A DNA stretch of 10,100 nt from Desulfobacterales bacterium (GTDB lineage: Bacteria; Desulfobacterota; Desulfobacteria; Desulfobacterales; JAUCGF01): NCBI GenBank assembly GCA_029940345.1, contig JAOZRC010000141.1:1-10100 (forward strand), written 5' to 3'. The position numbers and the translations under genes are program-made. Shown piece by piece: positions 1 through 6,944 of this stretch; position 1 is the first letter of the stretch, and each line of letters begins with the position of its first letter. The notes beneath the pieces were generated by a model. The model had not been told where the DNA came from. It saw only the letters and a program-made list of their open reading frames with translations, and made no database searches.

Positions 1-1
1 T

Positions 2-913
2 TCAATCCCGTTTCCTTATTGGATGTTGAAAGTTCGATGTTGAAAGTTCGACGTTCAAACCGTATTTGTCCCGCTTTATGTCAGCACCCTGCTGATTTAT
101 CCTTGCCGCCAGGTGGGGAATCGTTTGCCAGTTGAGACCCAATAATCCGGCGGCAATCCGATCTGTTACTAACGGATCTGAACCGGCAACCATTTTTCCC
201 ACGGGCGGATTACATGCACGACCGCCAAGATGATACTCCGGCAAGCCGATACTGGCGTCCATAATCGTCAGGTCAGCACAGCGATAGCGGTTTAAGTCAA
301 TGATTGCCTGATGAATCTTGTGGTGAAACAGGGCTTTTTTCCAAGTGCCATATTGTCCTGAATAATGCAGTGGCGGCGCGAATCCGATCATATTTTTAAG
401 TGATCCGGTGAATGTCGCCAAAGAGTGGGCTTTGAGTACTGGCACTGAGATGATGAAATAGGTGAATGCGATCTTTGGCAGATAGATGCCAGGAAAAACG
501 GGGCAATCCGAACGCGCTAACTTTTTAAGCGGTTCCTGATTCAAATCTATCAGCTTAATATGATAGCGCTCGGCCAAGCGACGATATCCGAGAACGTCAA
601 AAATTTCATCGGTTTCGCAGGAAGGTGTGCCGCAACCTTCGGCGATCACAATTTCGGCAGTTGAACAGGATCGCACATAGTTTATCACGGCCTCACAGCA
701 TTCCGGTGATGTCGTAACCGGATGCGCCGAACGATTGACCAGATTGGGCTTTATCAGGATCGCTTTTTGCTGTTTTAGCGTTTCAGCCGCTCCGATAATA
801 TCTAACGCTTCGGTAACGGACTGATGGTATGAATAAAATTTGACGGTTTCAGTGTCGGCCTGGTTTGCCTTGTCAGCGGCTATTTGATTGGGATTACACT
901 CAAATCTTTGCAT
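2..913 (-). CDS. DUF362 domain-containing protein
   Basis: A 303-residue protein of the DUF362 family, whose biochemical role is largely unknown. Visible family features, in order: KPNLV at about residues 55-59, a Gly-rich GCGTPS segment at 93-98, the core 'IISVPVLKAHSLATFTGSLKNM' type segment at about 154-175, DASIGLPE at 219-226, and a SDPLVTDRIAAGLLG block at 245-259. No CxxCxxC ferredoxin motif is present, unlike some larger DUF362 proteins. No signal peptide or membrane span is evident, so it is probably cytoplasmic. The TGA stop is at positions 4-2, so the gene is complete in the window. The ATG start has no clear Shine-Dalgarno sequence upstream; no better start is obvious. It lies 80 bp downstream of the membrane-protein gene on the same strand and may share its transcript. 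Oddity: the last codons (about residues 285-297) are encoded by a 14-bp tandem repeat, so the native C-terminus may have been replaced. Family call is confident; function is not known. Confidence 0.85.
   Translation of the reverse strand: MQRFECNPNQIAADKANQADTETVKFYSYHQSVTEALDIIGAAETLKQQKAILIKPNLVNRSAHPVTTSPECCEAVINYVRSCSTAEIVIAEGCGTPSCETDEIFDVLGYRRLAERYHIKLIDLNQEPLKKLARSDCPVFPGIYLPKIAFTYFIISVPVLKAHSLATFTGSLKNMIGFAPPLHYSGQYGTWKKALFHHKIHQAIIDLNRYRCADLTIMDASIGLPEYHLGGRACNPPVGKMVAGSDPLVTDRIAAGLLGLNWQTIPHLAARINQQGADIKRDKYGLNVELSTSNFQHPIRKRD
22..60. repeat. 14-bp tandem repeat (7-bp period) inside the DUF362 3' end
   Basis: GATGTTGAAAGTTC occurs perfectly at 22-35 and 36-49 and is followed by a diverged partial copy at 50-60 (GACGTTCAAAC). 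Read on the minus strand the array has 7-nt units of the kind ACTTTCA / ACATCGA / ACGTCGA. It lies inside the coding sequence of the DUF362 gene and supplies most of its last codons. A second 7-bp-period array occurs at the other end of the window. Confidence 0.8.
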
Positions 914-953
914 ATTTTTATACCAAAATATCGTTTATTTCTGATTGTCTTGG

Positions 954-973
954 AACGATTACTTCAAATCGTT
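954..973. other. Inverted repeat between the membrane-protein and DUF362 genes
   Basis: AACGATT (954-960) and AATCGTT (967-973) form a perfect 7-bp stem with a 6-nt loop in the 80-bp gap between the two minus-strand genes. There is no T-tract on either side, so a canonical intrinsic terminator is unlikely. It could be a weak attenuator or a protein-binding site. Confidence 0.4.
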
Positions 974-993
974 ATCGCAATCGAATCATTTTT

Positions 994-2439
994 TCAATTG
1001 ACACTCACGCCCCAACCTTTCACCATATCGGTAATGGAAGCACGGGACGCTTCAGCGCCGAATCCCCAGGCCATTAGCGCAAAATAGTCACTCCAGGCAT
1101 TTGCGCCAAACGTGGGGTTGGCGATATAGAGTTCTTCAAATCCTGTTCCGGCAAGCAGAAGGACTGCGATAATATAACTGGCCCAGGTAAAAGCGGAGAG
1201 CCGGAGGCGCGCATCACCCCACCATTTGAGTGTCGGCAACATATGGACCGTGGGCGCGGGTGGGGCTATCGGGACGCTTGAAACGCCCATTTGCGGTGCG
1301 CCGTCGCCATCCCTGGTGCCGGATAGGCTGCGCTCCTGTGATTTTATAGGAAGGCTACGCATTTCAATGATTGCCAGTTGCATCTCTTTGGCAAGGGTTG
1401 CGTAAGCGGATTCGTCTTCCGCATCAGGCGTCAATATTTGCATCCGCTGTTGAAACGCAAACACTTTGGGTTCCCACTCCCGGTTAAGCGCTTCTTCCAA
1501 ATTTACGCGTAACCGATTCAATGTATCGAAATCGGCCTCAAGTTGAAGATATTGGTTGATTTTGAGTGTTATAGGTTCAAGCGCTTCGCGAAATTGGTCA
1601 GGCCCTTCCTGTTCAGGCGCATCGCGTTTGGCATCCGCCAAGCGCCATTGTAGCGCTTTGACATAAGAATTTGCGGAGAGATGATCACTGTTAAGCCGAT
1701 TTTCAAGTTCTTGGTAATATTCAAATTGTTTTAGCCAATCGGTCTTGCCTTTGCGCCAGCGGAGCAGCATCTTCTCGGCCAGTTGGAGAACCTCGCGGGC
1801 GTCGTTCCATTTGTTGCTTTGAAGGTCGGCTTCCGCATCCAGGAGATATTCATTGATTCGCTTAGGGAAGGCAGTCTGTTGAATCGGGTTGTTTTTATCA
1901 GAAATCTGGTCGCGAATATTATTGATGCGCACGATGATCTCATCCCGGGGTTTTCCTTTAAATCGGTAGGCTGAAACACCAATTCCCAAAGTAACGCCCA
2001 AAAGAATAATAAATAAAGGCCAGTTGAAGGGGTCTTTGATTTTGACCGTCAACGGGACCGACTGCACCCCCTCATTATGTTTCAGCATCAATTGGCCTTT
2101 AAATTCACCGCTAACGGCTGCTTTCAGATTCACCTCTATGGGGACGGCCAAAAGACCGTTGGCTTTGATTGAATTTGCAGGCGGCGCAGCCTTAATCGCA
2201 TTCGAGGGCAACACCTTACTACCGTCGTCACCATTCAGGTCAAGCGTAAGAATTTTTAATTGCGAAATCTGGCTTTTGGCGCGCAGCAGCAGAACCCGTT
2301 TTTCAATTTTACCCTTTACGCCGGCAATTGTCAGTTGTGACGGTGTGATAAGCATACCTTCCTGAGCATTCACTCGATGGGGTAGACTTAATCCGAAAAT
2401 AAATAATGTAACGATACCACAACGCATAATCAATTTCAT
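994..2439 (-). CDS. Exported, membrane-anchored protein of unknown function
   Basis: I do not recognise a named family for this 481-residue protein. It begins with a signal peptide (MKLIMRCGIVTLFIFGLSLP..., likely cut after A25 in VNA-QEG). Residues about 26-135 are rich in alternating hydrophobics and look like a beta-sandwich (Ig-like) extracytoplasmic domain. A clear membrane span follows at about 139-158 (WPLFIILLGVTLGIGVSAY), then a charged, Trp-rich helical region at about 165-365 with coiled-coil character, presumably cytoplasmic. A Pro/Ala-rich linker (about 380-400) leads to a C-terminal hydrophobic segment at about 413-432 and a distinctive tail with NPTFGANAW (441-449) and DYFALMAWGFGAE (451-463). 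I have an impression of similar tails on other large bacterial membrane proteins but cannot name the family. The ATG is preceded by AAAGGAGA at good spacing, which supports this start. The DUF362 gene follows 80 bp downstream. It could be a scaffold or a sensor of an envelope system; this is inference. Confidence 0.75.
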   Translation of the reverse strand: MKLIMRCGIVTLFIFGLSLPHRVNAQEGMLITPSQLTIAGVKGKIEKRVLLLRAKSQISQLKILTLDLNGDDGSKVLPSNAIKAAPPANSIKANGLLAVPIEVNLKAAVSGEFKGQLMLKHNEGVQSVPLTVKIKDPFNWPLFIILLGVTLGIGVSAYRFKGKPRDEIIVRINNIRDQISDKNNPIQQTAFPKRINEYLLDAEADLQSNKWNDAREVLQLAEKMLLRWRKGKTDWLKQFEYYQELENRLNSDHLSANSYVKALQWRLADAKRDAPEQEGPDQFREALEPITLKINQYLQLEADFDTLNRLRVNLEEALNREWEPKVFAFQQRMQILTPDAEDESAYATLAKEMQLAIIEMRSLPIKSQERSLSGTRDGDGAPQMGVSSVPIAPPAPTVHMLPTLKWWGDARLRLSAFTWASYIIAVLLLAGTGFEELYIANPTFGANAWSDYFALMAWGFGAEASRASITDMVKGWGVSVN

Positions 2440-2521
2440 TTTTTGTTCTCCTTTCCCGGAATTTATCAGTTCGTTAAATACCTTATAAATAGGGTTGCCT
2501 TATGAGGGGCTGGCATAATAG

Positions 2522-2773
2522 TTATTCTGTTTCGATGTTTTGATTGATCAGACTGTTTTTCATTTTCAGCAGTCTATCAAAACTGTCCATAAAATCAAGT
2601 GGCTTTATTATTTCAAAATTTAAACCGATTGCGATCATATAAATAATGGCAGAAAGACCAAAAGGATTATGGATTGACAAGCTGTCTTCATTTATTATAT
2701 GACCGTTCATAGAAAAGGGTTTGTAACGCAGGAATACGCTATAAATTTGGTTATAGACTTTCAGAAAAAACAA
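2522..2773 (-). CDS. Doubtful small ORF, possibly frameshifted or decayed gene
   Basis: An 83-codon frame starting at TTG in an AT-rich region, with no recognised domain. The translation (MFFLKVYNQIYSVFLRYK...) is balanced, with mixed hydrophobic and polar residues, and looks more protein-like than random. The same frame stays open upstream for about 32 more codons, to a stop near 2872-2870, but without an ATG or GTG there. An ATG at 2781-2779 with AGGAA nine bases upstream lies one frame off. A single extra T in the T6 run (A6 on the plus strand, 2765-2770) would join that start to this frame. So it may be a real gene with a TTG start, a gene broken in a homopolymer, or a relic. No strong Shine-Dalgarno precedes the TTG. 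Confidence 0.35.
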   Translation of the reverse strand: MFFLKVYNQIYSVFLRYKPFSMNGHIINEDSLSIHNPFGLSAIIYMIAIGLNFEIIKPLDFMDSFDRLLKMKNSLINQNIETE

Positions 2774-2875
2774 ACGCTCATCTTTATCAGTTCCTGCGTT
2801 TAGAGCGTCCGTATTCAGGCTGATTATTGATTTAAAATGAATTATTATTATGCTTTCAGTCAGTTCTGATCAAAA

Positions 2876-2901
2876 CGCTTTACGTGGAATAACATAAAGC
2901 G
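2876..2901. promoter_or_regulatory. Inverted repeat, candidate operator
   Basis: CGCTTTA (2876-2882) and TAAAGCG (2895-2901) form a perfect 7-bp inverted repeat with a 12-nt spacer, about 70 bp upstream of the DUF4389 start codon. Its size and position would suit a dimeric regulator, but it matches no operator I can name. A chance occurrence in AT-rich DNA is possible. Confidence 0.3.
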
Positions 2902-2925
2902 ACGAATTGAAGGACGCTTGTAATT

Positions 2926-2954
2926 TTCACCTTACTTCAACAACATATTAAAAT
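2926..2954 (+). promoter_or_regulatory. Weak sigma70-like promoter candidate
   Basis: TTCACC (2926-2931) and TAAAAT (2949-2954), spaced 17 bp apart, match 9 of 12 positions of the sigma70 consensus. Transcription would start near 2961, which leaves a very short leader that barely includes the GGAGG at 2961-2965. That makes this candidate doubtful, and the true promoter may lie further upstream. Confidence 0.22.
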
Positions 2955-2972
2955 TATTAGGGAGGAATAAGT

Positions 2973-3296
2973 ATGGACAATTCACAAACAACGACTGTCA
3001 GCCGCAAGGAAATCGGAATACGCTTTCTCTATTCTGTTATTTTCCTGATCGTATTTGAAGTGCTTAAACTGATGATTCAACTGATCGTTCTTTTTCAATT
3101 CGCGTATCTTTTTATCACCAAACAGTACAGCCACCCCATGCGTAATTTTTCCAATAAAATTGCCGTATACACCTATAAAGTGATGCGCTATCTGAGCCTG
3201 TGTGAAAATATGCGCCCTTTTCCGTTTAACAACCTGCCCGTCGAAATCGAAGCCGCCGAAGACATCGTCCGATTTGACGATGGCCGGAATACTTAA
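2973..3296 (+). CDS. DUF4389 domain-containing membrane protein
   Basis: A 107-residue protein that I assign to the DUF4389 family of small membrane proteins of unknown function. A hydrophobic segment at about residues 17-50 (RFLYSVIFLIVFEVLKLMIQLIVLFQFAYLFIT) can form one long or two short membrane spans. It is followed by the family-like stretch 'FSNKIAVYTYKVMRYLSLCENMRPFPF', ending in the typical Pro-Phe motif (about 82-85), and an acidic soluble tail. The ATG is preceded by GGAGG at 7-nt spacing, an excellent ribosome binding site, so the start is secure. The TAA stop lies 27 bp before the fumarase start, so the two are probably cotranscribed. Any functional link to fumarase is unproven; the neighbourhood only suggests shared expression. 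Confidence 0.8.
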   Translation: MDNSQTTTVSRKEIGIRFLYSVIFLIVFEVLKLMIQLIVLFQFAYLFITKQYSHPMRNFSNKIAVYTYKVMRYLSLCENMRPFPFNNLPVEIEAAEDIVRFDDGRNT

Positions 3297-3323
3297 AAAG
3301 CAGCAACAAGGAAGCCACCCATT

Positions 3324-4931
3324 ATGACAGACTTTAACCATACGGCAATGTTTCCGCTGGGGGAAGATAAAACCTCTTATCGTTTGCTGACTGATGATCA
3401 TGTGTCAACGGATAAATTTAATGACAGCCCGGTGATTAAAATCACGGCCCAGGGGCTGACGCTATTATCCGGGCAAGCGTTTAAAGATATCAACTTTTTA
3501 TTAAGACCCACCCATCTGACATTTCTGGCCAATATATTTAAAGACCCTGAAAGCTCTCCCAATGACCGGTATGTTGCGCTGGAATTGATCAAAAATGCCG
3601 TGATTGCCGCTGATGGTGTATTTCCCATGTGCCAGGACACGGGCACCGCTATTATCATGGGCAAAAAAGGTCAGCAAGTGTGGACGGGGTTCGATGATGA
3701 AGAAGCGCTGGCCCGCGGAGTGTTTGATGCTTACACCCAGGAAAATCTGAGGTATTCGCAAAATGCACCGTTGACCATGTTTGAAGAGGTGAATACCGGC
3801 TGTAACTTGCCGGCTCAAATCGAACTGTACGCAACCGGCGGTGACGAATATCGTTTTCAGTTTATGGCCAAAGGCGGCGGTTCAGCCAATAAGACCTATC
3901 TTTTCCAGGAAACCCGCGCGACGCTGACACCTGGCAAGCTTGTTCCGTTTCTGACCGCCAAAATGAAAACCCTCGGCACCGCCGCCTGCCCGCCTTACCA
4001 TCTTGCGGTTGTTATTGGCGGCACTTCGGCCGAATTTAACCTGAAAACCGTCAAATTGGCGTCCACCGGCTACCTTGACAAACTGCCCACTAAAGGAAGC
4101 GCTTCAGGACACGCTTTCAGGGACACCGAACTTGAAGCCGAACTGCTGACGGTTTCACGCGAACTTGGCATTGGCGCGCAATTTGGCGGCCGCTACTTTT
4201 GCCATGAAGTGCGTGTGGTCCGCCTGCCGCGCCACGGCGCCTCTTGTCCCATCGGCATCGGCGTAAGTTGCAGTGCTGATCGCCAGGCCAAAGCCAAAAT
4301 CACCTCAAAGGGAATTTTCCTGGAACAATTTGAAACCGATCCGGCTAAATATCTTCCCGAGCCCGCAATTGAGATAGATGAGGCCGTACCGATTGATTTA
4401 AACCAGCCGATGGATGAAATCCGCGCAACTTTGAGTCAGCATCCGGTGACCACGCGGCTGTTGCTCACCGGTAAAATTGTTGTTGCGCGTGATATCGCTC
4501 ATGCCAAGATCCAGGAGCGTCTTGATAACGGCGAGGATTTACCGGCCTATTTTAAAGATCATATTATCTATTACGCCGGCCCGGCTAAAACGCCACAAGG
4601 CTACCCGTCCGGTTCTTTCGGACCGACAACCGCCGGACGTATGGATGCGTATGTGCCGGAATTTCAAAAACGCGGCGGTTCCATGGTGATGTTAGCCAAA
4701 GGCAACCGCTCCGCACAAGTCACCGAGGCGTGTAAAACATACGGCGGTTTTTACCTCGGCTCCATCGGCGGCCCGGCCGCGCGTTTGGGCCGGGATTGTA
4801 TTTTCGGAATCGAAACTTTGGAATATCCTGAACTGGGCATGGAGGCGATTTTTCTGATCACCGTCAAGGATTTTCCGGCCTTTATCATCGTTGATGACAA
4901 AGGCAACGACTTTTTTGAAAAGTTATTATAG
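3324..4931 (+). CDS. fumA: Fumarate hydratase class I (FumA/FumB type)
   Basis: Catalyses reversible hydration of fumarate to (S)-malate in the TCA cycle, using an oxygen-sensitive [4Fe-4S] cluster in the cytoplasm. The 535-residue length matches the single-chain enterobacterial FumA/FumB form, with the alpha and beta domains fused. The three expected cluster cysteines are present: C103 in [11 protein letters not shown]222 in GTAACPPY and C316 in GVSCSADR, equivalent to E. coli FumA C105, C224 and C318. Other family blocks are [10 protein letters not shown] (184-193), VIGGTSAE (230-237), [10 protein letters not shown] (300-309), the C-terminal domain's [12 protein letters not shown] (433-444), [11 protein letters not shown] (453-463), [13 protein letters not shown] (474-486) and the terminal DDKGNDFF. 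The ATG has AAGGAAG about 9 nt upstream. It is probably the second gene of an operon with the DUF4389 gene. All key residues are intact. The E. coli paralogues FumA and FumB cannot be told apart from sequence alone, so the symbol is nominal. Confidence 0.97.
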   Translation: MTDFNHTAMFPLGEDKTSYRLLTDDHVSTDKFNDSPVIKITAQGLTLLSGQAFKDINFLLRPTHLTFLANIFKDPESSPNDRYVALELIKNAVIAADGVFPMCQDTGTAIIMGKKGQQVWTGFDDEEALARGVFDAYTQENLRYSQNAPLTMFEEVNTGCNLPAQIELYATGGDEYRFQFMAKGGGSANKTYLFQETRATLTPGKLVPFLTAKMKTLGTAACPPYHLAVVIGGTSAEFNLKTVKLASTGYLDKLPTKGSASGHAFRDTELEAELLTVSRELGIGAQFGGRYFCHEVRVVRLPRHGASCPIGIGVSCSADRQAKAKITSKGIFLEQFETDPAKYLPEPAIEIDEAVPIDLNQPMDEIRATLSQHPVTTRLLLTGKIVVARDIAHAKIQERLDNGEDLPAYFKDHIIYYAGPAKTPQGYPSGSFGPTTAGRMDAYVPEFQKRGGSMVMLAKGNRSAQVTEACKTYGGFYLGSIGGPAARLGRDCIFGIETLEYPELGMEAIFLITVKDFPAFIIVDDKGNDFFEKLL

Positions 4932-5005
4932 GTAAGAATGTGTCAATTATTTCACCTGTTGTATTTTGAAAATGGAAAACAACTAACGATAACTTATTAA
5001 TAAAC

Positions 5006-5081
5006 TACCCCGCCGCAAGCGGACGGGGTATTCTGAAAAGCATTGAACGCCCCAAGGGGCGGGGTATTAAACCCGATGCTT
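5006..5081. repeat. REP-like double palindromic element
   Basis: Two adjacent imperfect palindromes fill the gap between fumarase and the acyl-CoA ligase. The first (5006-5030) pairs TACCCCG with CGGGGTA, with CCG/CGG inside, an A bulge and a CAAG loop. The second is nested: AAGCATTG (5038-5045) pairs with CGATGCTT (5074-5081, one G-T wobble). It encloses CGCCCCAAGGGGCG (5048-5061) and a small GGGT/ACCC hairpin. Both halves share the string CGGGGTATT. The design resembles dispersed REP/REPIN elements mobilised by TnpA-REP (RAYT) transposases. No T-run follows, so it is not a textbook terminator, although it could attenuate readthrough. Confidence 0.6.
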
Positions 5082-5104
5082 CGCAATAAAAAAAGGAGGC
5101 GCTT

Positions 5105-6802
5105 GTGAGCAATCTGACTACCTATCAAGACAAACCGTGGCTATCTTTTTACGAAGAGGGCGTTCCCGAACATGTGGATTATGAAGAAACTTGTTTACCG
5201 GCGATCCTTGAACGCTCTGTCAAAGACTATCCCGACAATATGGCTCTTCTGTTCCAGGGATACCAAGTTTCTTATCGTACGTTAGGGGATATGGTGAACC
5301 GCTTTGCCGCTTATCTGGCCGATTTAGGCGTTAAAAAAGGGGATAGCGTTGCAATTCTTTTACCCAATCTGATTCCGTGCGTCACCGCTTATTTCGCCAT
5401 TTTAAAGATCGGCGGGATTGCGGTGATGAACAATCCGCTTTATTCGGATCGTGAATTGAAGCATCAATTTAACGATTCCCAAGCCAAGGTCCTGATAACG
5501 TTAGACCTGCTAGGAAATCGTATGATTGACCTCAGACCGCAGACCGGTATCCGCGAAATTATTTATACCTCTATCGGTGATTATCTGCCTTTTCCGAAAA
5601 ACATCATATTCCCGTTTGTGGGTCCTAAAAAAGGACTGGCCGCCAAAGTAAAACCGGCCGATAATGTTTACAAGTGGAAAAAGGTGATGGCGGAAACAAC
5701 GTCCGCACCGCCGAATGTAACGCTTTCTTTTGATGATACGGCAATGTATCAATACACGGGCGGTACTACCGGCGTTTCCAAAGGCGTTATTTTAACTCAC
5801 GCCAACCTGAGCAAACAGGTGCAGCAGGCGGCAGCCTGGTTTCCGGCCTTTGATAAAGGCGCTGAAATTATGTTAGGCGCGCTTCCGTTTTTCCATGTGT
5901 TCGGGTTATCCACATCCATGAATTTTGCTATTTTGATGGGATGGGGCAATGTTTTGGTGCCCAAGCCGCAGCCGCAACCACTGCTGGAAGCGATCCGCAA
6001 ATTTAAACCTACATTTGCACCGTTGGTTCCCACCATGTATATCGGTATGCTCAATTATCCCGATCTGCAGCCGGACGATTTGAAATCAATCAAAGGCTGT
6101 TTTTCTGGAAGTGCGCCTTTGCCTGTGGAAGTGCTCAAAGAATTTGAGGAACGTTCCGGAGCCGTTATCGTAGAGGGGTACGGGCTTACCGAGTCTACGC
6201 CGGTTACGCATATCAACCCTTTTAAGGGTAAACGTAAAATTGGCAGCATCGGGATTCCGATTTCCGACACGTTGTGCAAAATTGTTGATCTGGATGACGG
6301 AACTAAGGAGATGCCCGTGGGCGAATCCGGCGAATTGCTGATGAAAGGCCCCCAGGTGATGAAAGGCTATTGGAACAATCCGGAAGCTACCGCGGAAACC
6401 TTAACCGGCGGCTGGCTTCACACCGGAGATATTGCCGAAATGGATGAAGATGGCTATTTTTTCATTGTTGACCGCAAGAAAGATATGATTATCTGCGGCG
6501 GCTACAATGTATATCCCAGGGACATTGAAGAAGTCTTTTTTGAAAACCCGAAGGTGCTGGAAGCCTGCTCCATCGGCATGCCCCATCCGACCCGTGGCGA
6601 ACAGGTAAAAGTGTATGTCGTGTTAAAAGATGGGGAAACATCCGACTCGGAAGAGATGATCGCCTACTGCAAAACCAAGTTGGCAACCTACAAGATCCCG
6701 ACTCTGATAGAATTTCGTGATGAGCTTCCCAAAAGCAATGTAGGCAAAATTCTAAAAAAAGATCTGCGCGCGGAAGAGTTGGCAAAAACAAAAGATAGCT
6801 GA
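5105..6802 (+). CDS. fadD: Long-chain fatty acid--CoA ligase (FadD-like, AMP-forming)
   Basis: Activates a carboxylic acid, probably a long-chain fatty acid, to its acyl-CoA via an acyl-AMP intermediate, feeding beta-oxidation or lipid synthesis. At 565 residues it is the normal size for the ANL superfamily. Visible motifs: P-loop YTGGTTGVSKG (217-227), YGLTE (359-363), KGPQVMKGYWNNPEATAE (414-431) as in E. coli FadD, WLHTGD (437-442) with the ATP-ribose-binding Asp442, DRKKD (456-460), GGYNVYP (465-471), and the catalytic lysine K548 in NVGKILKK. It starts at GTG, with GGAGG five bases upstream, which fixes the start. It has no membrane segment. It is preceded by a REP-like element and followed by a nested palindrome, so it is probably transcribed on its own. 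Exact chain-length preference cannot be read from sequence, so the symbol is by resemblance to FadD. Confidence 0.93.
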   Translation: MSNLTTYQDKPWLSFYEEGVPEHVDYEETCLPAILERSVKDYPDNMALLFQGYQVSYRTLGDMVNRFAAYLADLGVKKGDSVAILLPNLIPCVTAYFAILKIGGIAVMNNPLYSDRELKHQFNDSQAKVLITLDLLGNRMIDLRPQTGIREIIYTSIGDYLPFPKNIIFPFVGPKKGLAAKVKPADNVYKWKKVMAETTSAPPNVTLSFDDTAMYQYTGGTTGVSKGVILTHANLSKQVQQAAAWFPAFDKGAEIMLGALPFFHVFGLSTSMNFAILMGWGNVLVPKPQPQPLLEAIRKFKPTFAPLVPTMYIGMLNYPDLQPDDLKSIKGCFSGSAPLPVEVLKEFEERSGAVIVEGYGLTESTPVTHINPFKGKRKIGSIGIPISDTLCKIVDLDDGTKEMPVGESGELLMKGPQVMKGYWNNPEATAETLTGGWLHTGDIAEMDEDGYFFIVDRKKDMIICGGYNVYPRDIEEVFFENPKVLEACSIGMPHPTRGEQVKVYVVLKDGETSDSEEMIAYCKTKLATYKIPTLIEFRDELPKSNVGKILKKDLRAEELAKTKDS

Positions 6803-6815
6803 TAGTATTCCGATC

Positions 6816-6877
6816 TTGGTTTTTCCGGTTAGTACTCGCAAGCTGAAGCTTGCACTCCGCTATTCCGGGAAAACCAA
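6816..6877. repeat. Nested palindrome downstream of the acyl-CoA ligase
   Basis: TTGGTTTTTCCGG (6816-6828) pairs with CCGGGAAAACCAA (6865-6877) over 13 bp with one wobble. Inside lies a second stem, GCAAGC/GCTTGC with a TGAA loop (6838-6853). The structure starts 14 bp after the stop codon, so it probably forms at the 3' end of the transcript. It lacks a T-tract, so it may block 3' exonuclease or act as a Rho-independent-like attenuator. The 'GCAAGCTGAAGCTTGC' core is the kind of palindrome often dispersed in bacterial genomes, so a mobile REP-like origin is also possible. Confidence 0.6.
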
Positions 6878-6900
6878 AATAGGATCAACTTAATGACTGT

Positions 6901-6912
6901 CAAATGCATTTG
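6901..6912. promoter_or_regulatory. Perfect 12-bp palindrome upstream of the ATPase gene, candidate operator
   Basis: CAAATGCATTTG is a perfect palindrome that ends 32 bp before the ATPase start codon. A direct repeat GGATCAA occurs 30 bp apart around it (6882-6888 and 6912-6918). This is where an operator for a helix-turn-helix regulator could lie. No regulator gene is in the pair itself, and no clear sigma70 promoter could be placed here. Confidence 0.3.
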
Positions 6913-6944
6913 GATCAAAAAACGGGTGTTGAAAAAGGTCTGCA

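Larger units (their letters stand above)
2774..2972. other. AT-rich intergenic region upstream of the DUF4389-fumarase operon
   Basis: This stretch contains no convincing gene apart from the possible upstream extension of the doubtful minus-strand frame. It holds an inverted repeat (2876-2901), a weak promoter-like pair (2926-2954) and the strong ribosome binding site GGAGG at 2961-2965. It is the likely control region of the plus-strand operon. The gap on the other side (2440-2521) holds only the Shine-Dalgarno of the 994-2439 gene and AT-rich sequence, with no clear promoter. Confidence 0.5.

Noticed and set aside
22..60. CRISPR-like array
   Set aside because: Repeat units are contiguous without spacers and only 14 bp long, so this is a simple tandem repeat. 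The same applies to 9967-10001.
431..446. TGGCAC string resembling the -24 element of a sigma-54 promoter
   Set aside because: It lies inside the DUF362 coding sequence, lacks a proper TTGC -12 element at the right spacing, and faces no gene start.
2024..2365. Plus-strand ORF of 113 codons opposite the membrane-protein gene
   Set aside because: Shadow of the N-terminal part of the 994-2439 gene, whose signal peptide and ribosome binding site make it the real frame.
2982..3401. Minus-strand ORF of 139 codons spanning the DUF4389 gene and the fumarase start
   Set aside because: Overlaps two well supported plus-strand genes with good ribosome binding sites; the translation has no family signature.
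3501..3818. Minus-strand ORF of 105 codons opposite the fumarase gene
   Set aside because: Lies wholly within a secure class I fumarase gene in the opposite strand, has no domain or ribosome binding site, and is a shadow of its codon structure.
6816..6877. Canonical Rho-independent terminator
   Set aside because: The stem is long and nested and is not followed by a T-run; the downstream bases are AATAGGATC. It is kept as a palindromic element only.
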